Shown: positions 57,428-64,000 of the stretch, piece by piece
Numbering within the stretch: position 1 is the stretch's first letter
Layout: every line of letters starts with the position of its first letter
Assembly: GCA_033065855.1 (NCBI GenBank)
Contig: JAVXUO010000069.1
Span: 62,001 to 126,000, forward strand
DNA: 64,000 nucleotides
Direction: 5' to 3'
Origin: Escallonia rubra
Lineage: Eukaryota; Streptophyta; Magnoliopsida; Escalloniales; Escalloniaceae
The notes under the pieces: generated by a model
Seen by the model: the letters and a program-made list of their open reading frames with translations, nothing else
Database searches by the model: none
What the model was told of the DNA's origin: nothing
Made by a program: the position numbers and the translations under genes

Positions 57428-60400
57428 TGTGATACCCCGGAAAACATTGAAAATTAATCTAACCGTGAGTTTGATTAATTAAGGAGTGCTATTTTTATTA
57501 AGTAGCATCATGTTGGTAACAATTAAGTGTTAAGGAGCTAAATAAGGAGGTTAGTGTGGCCGTGGGGGTTGAGATGTAATTTTGGAAAGTTAAGGGGCAA
57601 AAATGTAATTTTGGAAAATATGGTGAACGGGATGCATATTTTTATTAAATAGTGTCAGTTCGATGATAATGAGGTGCTAGGGGGCTAAAGGAGGGATTAT
57701 GGTGATTTTGGGGTCAAATTGTAATTTTCTAAAGTCGAGGGGTCAAAATGCAATTTTGAGAACTTGAGGACTATTTTGCAAATTCCAAAAAATAGGCCTT
57801 ATGTGTCATGTTTTCAGGAATTTTGGTGTAAGGAGATGCCACCTCATGTGGTGACTAATCTCATATTTTTATATGATTTTAATTGGTTTTATCCTAATTG
57901 GAAAGAAAAAAAAAAACAAAACGAAAGGGGAAATCTTTCCCTTTCGGGAAAGAAATAAGCACAAGAAGAAAGAAGCAGAAAAGAAGAACAGGAAAAGAAC
58001 AGAGAGAAACAGAGAACAGAAGGAGAAGGGTAGAACTTCGGGAGAGAAACTGGAGAAGTTAGGGGGATTTCTTCGAAGGTAATCCCTTGTTTTTCAAGTT
58101 GTAATTCCATTGCGTGAATCAGTGTAGGTGTCGGGTGCACTGTAAACGGATGTGGAGCACTGAAGGCTTCGTGGGTGTGTGCAGGTGTGAGTTCATGTAT
58201 ATTAGGGTGTTCCACGTGGGGATTAGGGGGAATAAAAGCTTGGGCCTTAGAGTGTAATGTGAAAATCAGTGTGTTTTGGGGTCGTGAGTGTGTTTGTGTG
58301 TGTGTGTTTTGAGTTTGTGGGTTACGGGTGAGATGGTGTGCGTTAATTAAGTGTTAAAATGTGTGTTTAAATGTGTGTAAAGTGTAATTAAGGTGATATA
58401 ATGCATTCATAACAACTTGGAATGGATTGGAGATGAATTAGGTAGTGGCTATGAAGTGGATGTGGGATGAACACCACGGCTGAAGGAAGAAGAAAGTGTG
58501 TGTGGAAAAAGGTGCAGTAGTGTGCCTTTGATTTGAATAGTGACTGTAATTGTCACTAAAGATAGAATTCTTTTAGGCAGTTTCCTCACGAATTTTTATA
58601 AATGATTCGGGACATAATTGGACAAAGTACCAAACTATAACCCCGGTTAGTTTTGAGAGACATACATTGTGCGAAAATTTCAGATTTTTCCGAGGTCGGA
58701 AAGGTGGGTTAACCGTTGCGGGAACTTTGAAACCTTGCAGTGAAAAGTAAAATACCAAACGAGCGCGGTTTTGCGCAAAACTTTTATGAGGACTCTATGA
58801 TGCTGAGAAGTTCCATTTCCCAATATTTCGGGTCATTCCAAAGTCGTTAGCCATTTTTGGCCGAACGGACTTTTAAGCGCTCGGTCCGGACACCGGTTCG
58901 AGATTTTTGGGCGAAACTTTTGTAAAATAATTTTTAGCTCAAAAATGATTTCAGGATGCTTAAAATAGCGTTTAAAGCGGTTTTGAGATTTTTCTAGTAC
59001 CGGGAACCCTCAGGGGCATTTTGGTAATTTGCCACCGTAGAGGGGCATTTTGGTAATTTTTCTGGTAGAAAATTTTGAAGGACTTGTTAGTCCGGGAAGG
59101 GTTGTAAAATGCCTGAAAGGTTGTTTTGAAGTTGATTTGGGGTGTTGTGGTGGTAGTGAACCCTTAGGGGTATTTTGGTAATTTGTCAGGTTGGCGCTAA
59201 ATTTTTGGGAACGCATAATATTATGCGTTCAAAGTGGTGGGAAGCAAGGAATAGTGGTAGTATGTCTAAAATGAGGGTTGTTATCGATAATAAGTCGATA
59301 AGCCTAGATTAAGGATCCGGTTATCGGATCGAATTAACTAGCTATCGTAAGATGCTATGAACGGTTAAGTGGGAAGTGGTAGAAAAAGGAGTGCGTATAT
59401 GTTGAATGATGGCTAACGAGCAGGATATGATTTGACTAGGTGATGTAGCTCGTTGCGATCAGAGATTGCGAGTTGCTTCGGCTGTAAGCCAACCAGGTAA
59501 GGACAATGCGGTTCTATTATGCTAATTCATTGTTCGATTAGCATGCCATGTTGATGACGTGTTGTTGAATTCTTGTTGTTATGATGGTCACCGGTAGTCA
59601 TTGTGACCGGTATATGCATATTTGAATTGTGCTGTTGAGGACTTAGGGTAGAATAAATTCCCTTGGTCCGCCCTGTTGATAGAATTGAATGAGGATGATG
59701 TGTGTTCTAGTATGCTATGATTCGATTCGATTAGCATACCTGAAGTTTATGATGATATTGTGTAGGAGTTGTTGTGTGGTGGTTGTGAGATGGCTGTAAT
59801 TATTGATAGCCGATATCTCTTCTCTTTGAGAACACCATTGAAGACTTGTGGCAACTTCTCCCGAGTCCGCCCTATCGTTGATGATGATGCTGTAGAGATC
59901 GTTGCGTTGTTGTTATGAAATGTCGGCACTTATTGATAACCAACATTTCTCTTATGTAAGAATGTTGTTGAGGGCTTGTGGTAAACTTCTCCCGAGTCCG
60001 CCCTATCGTTGATGATGATGTTGTTGAGGTCGTTGCTTGTTGTTGTGAAATGTCGGCACTTATTGGTAGTCGACATTTCTCTTATGCAAGAATGTTGTTG
60101 AGGGCTTGCGGTAATCTTCTCCCAAGTCCGCCATGTTGATGATGTCACATTGAACTCTTGTTGTTATGTCTGAACACCGGTTGATCTTCTGATCCGGTAT
60201 TCCTTGTTGAGCTGTGTTGTTGAGGACATAAGGTGGAATAAATTTTCCCTTAGTCCGCCCCGTTAATGATGTCTTGTTGCAGGGTTGTAACGTGGTTAGG
60301 GAAAGCACTCTAAATGAGCTCCCTGCCTGTTGACAGTGTCTCTTCTATTTATTTGAGACTGAGATGAACATCCCGTAAAATGGGACATCAATATGAGGAG

Positions 60401-61248
60401 GATGGCCTGTGAAACATGATAACTGGCAAAGAGGATGTAGGGCGCGCGAGTCGAGTCTGTCATGTTTGGTCAAGTCTAGTCTGTCGTGTCTGAGTTGCAT
60501 TGCATTTGATTTTCTTTTGATGTTAATGATTTTAATGACTTGTATTTCGTTGATGTTTATCTTTTCAATTTCCTATTTTATTGTTCACTTGCATTGTCAG
60601 TCAGTCTGTCTGTCGGTCAGTCAGTCTTGTCCATGAGGAGGTGGCAGTAATGCTGTTCTATTGGGCCTTAAAGCCGCTCAGTCTAACGAAAGAAAAATTA
60701 TCGTTTGACAAGTTATGTTGATGTTGAAATTTATTGACTACTCTTGATTTATTGCTATCGTTGAGATGATTATTATTCCTCCGAGTCTTTTGAATCATTT
60801 GTATACGATACTCCTCGTGTTGTCTTTACTGGGCGATTTGCGCTCATTCCTTATGTTGTATTGTGCAGGCTATGAGGTTGATCAAGAGAACCTTCTAGAA
60901 AGGAAAAAGACACAAGCTAGAAAAGTTGAGTAAGGGGATCAGTTGTGTGAGGTAAGAACAGCTAGGAATGGTGGAATGAAGAATGTGTTGCGCGATAGGT
61001 TGATAAGAGTCCTACGACTACAGTCGTATATTGGGTTGTATACTTTCATGTTGTTTAAAGACTTGAAAGTCTTCCGCTGCAGTATGATGTATGCTTGTAA
61101 GAAAATTTTTGTAAGGACGCAATTTGGAGCGTCTATTAATGATGTATGAGTATGAGGATGTAGTTGCTCTGTATTCAGCACAGGGTTTTGAAAGTGATTA
61201 TGGTTGATAACTCAGCCCGGTGATGTCACTTGGGTTGAGGATGTCACA
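57428..61248 (+). mobile_element. 3.8-kb solo LTR (Tekay/Del-like) nested in gypsy pol
   Basis: The block starts TGTGATACCCCGG and ends GAGGATGTCACA. It is flanked by aatgt (57423-57427 and 61249-61253). Removing the LTR and one aatgt leaves the RNase H frame open, which confirms both borders. GGGGCATTTTGGTAATTT-type repeats lie near 59015, 59041 and 59165. A purine-rich leader (57900-58060) follows a promoter-like area. CGCTCATTCCTTA near 60850 is shared with the solo LTR 3677-6852. No gag or pol is inside. Confidence 0.92.
59745..60140. repeat. 130-bp minisatellite in the nested LTR
   Basis: TCTCCCGAGTCCGCCCTATC and the following ATGTCGGCACTTATTG-containing unit recur near 59857, 59988 and 60119 (period about 130). 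The first and last copies are degenerate. Confidence 0.85.
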
Positions 61249-61259
61249 AATGTAATGGC

Positions 61260-62667
61260 TCAATTGGCCTCAGTGTTAAGAGTTCCCAATGGAGTTAATG
61301 AACAATGGGTGAAATTGTCCAAACAGTTGCCACTGATTGGAGATAGATATGGGCAACTAGAAATAGTTAACCCAGTCGATTCAATTCAAGACGACTAGAG
61401 AACAACCATCATTCAATATTTACAAAACCCTCAATTAATGGTAGACACGAAAATAAAATTACAAGCAGTTAAATACTTCCTTTTAGATGACGATTTGTTT
61501 AAATGAACGCCATAGGGACTGTTATTAAGGTGTTTAGGACAGCAAGAAGCTATGCAAGTAATGGTTGAGGTGCATGAGGGTGTTTGTGGTACCCATCAAG
61601 CAGGTATCAAAATGAGATTGTTGATTAGATGGCATGGCCATTATTGGCCTACCATAATGGAAGATTGCATCCAATATGCAAAGGGATGTCAGGCTTGCCA
61701 AAAGCATGGTGTCGTTCATCGCGCACCATGCATAGAGTTACAATCGATATTGAAACCATGGCCTTTACGAAGATGGGCCATGGATTTAATAGGCCAAATA
61801 CATCCTTCTTCATCCAAGAAACATGCATTTATAATCATGGAGACTAATTACTTTACAAAGTGGCCAGAAGCCAGGCCCATGAAGATAGTTACTCAAAAAA
61901 GTGTCATCACATTCATTAAAGAGAATATAATCCATCGATTTGGATTACCTCAAACGATCACGGCTGATAGAGGTATTGTTTTCACTGGGGGGTAAATACA
62001 TGAGTTTGCTAAAGAATATAAGTTTGAAATAATAAACTCTACCCCTTATTATGTGCAAGCAAATGGCCAAGCTGAAGCAACGAACAAGTCTATTAAGCAC
62101 ATCATGTAAAAGGACTATTGAAGATACTCCTAATGATTGGCATTGATTATTGTCTGAAGTTCTTTGGGCATTTTGAACCTCCCCAAAGTCTAGCACAGAG
62201 ATAACTCCATATGCTTTGACATACGGGCATGATCATGTGTTACCCATGGAAATAAAGATAAAATCCTTCCGAGTAGTTATGCAAAATAATGTTCTTATGA
62301 CAGAATACAATGAGGCGATGGCAATCGAGTTTTAAGATCTAGACGACCATTGATTGGACGCTTTGGACAGGCTGCATGCTCAAAAATTAAAGGTAAGTAG
62401 ATCTTACAATAGAAGAGTTTTGCCAAAAATATTTCAAGAAAAAGAATTGGTTTGGAAAACCATCCTGCCAATAGGATCAAAAGATCCAAAATTTGGAAAA
62501 TGGTCCCCAAACTGAGAAAGACCTTTTCTGATACACAAAGTTTTAATAGGCGGGGATTGCATGCTAAACCTATCAACGGTCAATATCTAAAGAAATATGT
62601 TTCTTCTATGTGGGAAGGAGTCAAACCAATTGACAGAGATAGTTTACATTCGCCTGATGAAGGCTAA
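61260..62667 (+). pseudogene. gypsy integrase remnant
   Basis: The end of the RNase H is followed near 61550 by the HHCC zinc-binding domain (HEGVCGTHQAGIKM and CQACQKHG). The catalytic core follows: WAMDLIGQI holds the first Asp, ITADRG the second, NGQAEATNKS the Glu. A stop near 61993 lies between the second Asp and the Glu, and more frameshifts follow. The C-terminal part near 62450-62667 has KTFSDTQSFNRRGLHAKPIN and NGQYLKKYV. All three catalytic acids are visible, but the frame is broken. Confidence 0.87.
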
Positions 62668-62750
62668 AGAACCCAAAATAAACAGAAATGCAAATGACAG
62701 CCTAAAAGAAATAGTCTGATTAAAAGAAAAGATTGTCTACACGATAAAGA

Positions 62751-63971
62751 TCAAACACCAAAAGCAGTTTGAATGTCTTTCCAATGGTTTTCCACTCTAT
62801 AGATAATCTTGTATGTGAATACGAGTTGTGAATCAGTCCTAGCTCGTTTCTTCAGAGGTTCTTCCATAGCTGAGGCTAAATTGACAGCCTCTTGATAAAC
62901 TGCACTCTGTCGTTCAAACAAACTTTGTTCCTTCTTATTCAGGGCAGTCATTCTCATATCCAGTTCTTTCTTCTCGGCCTCGATTTCTTTAATATCCCTA
63001 GAAATTTACAGGCTGACTTGATGCCTTTCTTGAATTCTTGCATTCAGAGCGTCAATGTCTTTGTCCACCACTTGGGTATTCGATTTGATACCCATACCTT
63101 GCCTCCAAGAAGTGGATACAAGTGAAATCTGAAACATCAAAGTAAAAATTAATCTTGATTGGACATCGTTCAGATCGGATGTGTTATCGGCAAGAGTATC
63201 AACCAAGTCGTTTATCTTCAACAAAGCATCCTCATTGGCCAAGACATCAGAAAGACGATGGCTAGGTAAACTTTTGAAAACATCAAGGATTGTAGCCACA
63301 TCAACATTTGAAGTTGAAGTTGAAGTTGATGTCCCCATTGAAGGCCAAGAGAAGGCATTGATTGCCTTTTGAAGTTGTTGAAACTTCTGATTGATATCCT
63401 AAAAAACAGGCACGGAAAAGCTTACTTGCTGAGCAGTCAGAATGCCTGTAGCTCCTATCTCAGTGATCGACGGGGAACTAGGGATAATTAGAACAATTGA
63501 TGATTCAGGCATCGAAGAAATAGCAGTGGTCTGAACATGTGGTGTAGGATTGGTTTCTAAACCTTTAACTGGACTTGCAACAGGCGGAGAATGAATTTCA
63601 GCTGGAAGACAAGTTTTAGTAGTAGGAGAAATAGGTGGTGAAATGTTGCTCGATTGATTATAATGGATGGTTGCTGGAATCTTCACTAGAATCTTCCTCA
63701 CCTTGGATGTCCCACGATCCACTACCTTGCTATATAAACAAAAGCAAGGTGTGAGTTGTCTATAATAACACAACAAACGCATTTAAGAACCACAAACCTG
63801 CTGAGGTGAGAACACCGATTGAGGGGTGGCAACAATTTGAGGACCCTCACCACTAATAGCCTCTGCGTCAGTTGGTTCATCAACAGGATTGCCAGAAGAA
63901 ACATTGTCGTTGGGAGGGCTGCCCTCATTACTGTCACTTTCCTGAGTCAAATCGATTGTGATACCACCCAA
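62751..63971 (-). pseudogene. antisense ORF region of Tat-type element
   Basis: Minus-strand pieces follow each other: 63971-63798 (GGITIDLTQESDSNEG), a possible 70-base intron (gtttgt...ag), 63725-63399 (VVDRGTSKVRKILVKIP, then a Pro/Ser/Thr-rich stretch), 63360-63006 (DVFKSLPSHRLSDVLANEDA) and 62957-62751 (a charged coiled coil, KKEQSLFERQSAVYQEAVNL). They resemble the low-complexity and coiled-coil tail of plant-mobile-domain proteins. Antisense ORFs downstream of integrase are known in Tat-lineage elements. A stop between the second and third piece and the missing front part (beyond the window) keep the function open. Confidence 0.6.
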
Positions 63972-64000
63972 ATCCTAATAAGAGGGTAAAAAAAGTAGAA

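Larger units (their letters stand above)
49480..64000 (+). mobile_element. Ty3/gypsy Tat-type retrotransposon, defective, nested hits
   Basis: 5' LTR 49480-50251 starts TGTTGGCACAAA. TTGGCACGCCCAGTAGGACA follows as the likely primer-binding region. The order is gag, protease, RT, RNase H, a second (archaeal-type) RNase H, integrase, then antisense ORFs. The second RNase H and antisense ORFs point to the Tat lineage of plant gypsy elements. No 3' LTR was found before the right edge, so the element runs out of the window. It is interrupted by solo LTRs at 51454-52332 and 57428-61248 and by many stops. Confidence 0.88.

Noticed and set aside
1-64000. CRISPR arrays, bacterial operons or ribosome binding sites
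   Set aside because: Spliceosomal introns, plant transposons and MADS-box genes show a plant nuclear genome. The direct repeats seen are minisatellites or LTRs, not spaced arrays.

Overview
This is AT-rich nuclear DNA of a flowering plant, most likely a woody eudicot. The evidence is an eight-exon SEPALLATA-type MADS-box gene with a large first intron, a plant F-box gene, ankyrin and LRR receptor-like genes of plant type, and several plant transposon families nested in each other. I cannot name the species.

Layout. 1-1690 is a decayed LRR receptor-like protein gene. 3677-6852 is a long solo LTR with an exact 5-bp target duplication (TSD). 6930-7690 may be organellar DNA. 7780-8790 is biased low-complexity sequence. 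9867-10340 is a 237-bp tandem duplication. 12000-12759 is the 5' part of an ankyrin (ITN1/ACD6-type) gene that stops early. 14927-18074 is a non-autonomous LTR retrotransposon on the minus strand, with both LTRs and a TSD. 19552-20887 is a Pack-MULE carrying pieces of a chloroplast FTSH12-like gene. 21723-27625 is a complete but dead Ty1/copia element with a hAT-like element inside its reverse transcriptase.

27922-35020 (minus) is the key cellular gene: an apparently intact SEPALLATA gene (exons 185, 79, 62, 100, 42, 42, 137 and 82 bp; 242 codons plus stop) with a Tourist-like MITE in intron 4. 36830-38990 is a dead LINE. 39120-44292 holds several small DNA transposons. 45574-46749 (minus) is an intact single-exon F-box gene. 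47630-48127 is a second organelle-like patch ending in a gypsy RNase H scrap.

From 49480 to beyond the right edge lies a decayed Ty3/gypsy element of Tat type: LTR, gag, protease, RT, RNase H, a second RNase H, integrase, then antisense ORFs. It landed in the terminal repeat of a MULE. It was then hit by a reverse-oriented solo LTR of its own family (51454-52332) and by a 3.8-kb solo LTR of another family (57428-61248, TSD aatgt).

Only the SEPALLATA and F-box genes look functional. The rest is mobile DNA or gene wreckage. I found no new biochemical system; the most unusual pieces are the gene-capturing Pack-MULE and the layered insertion history.
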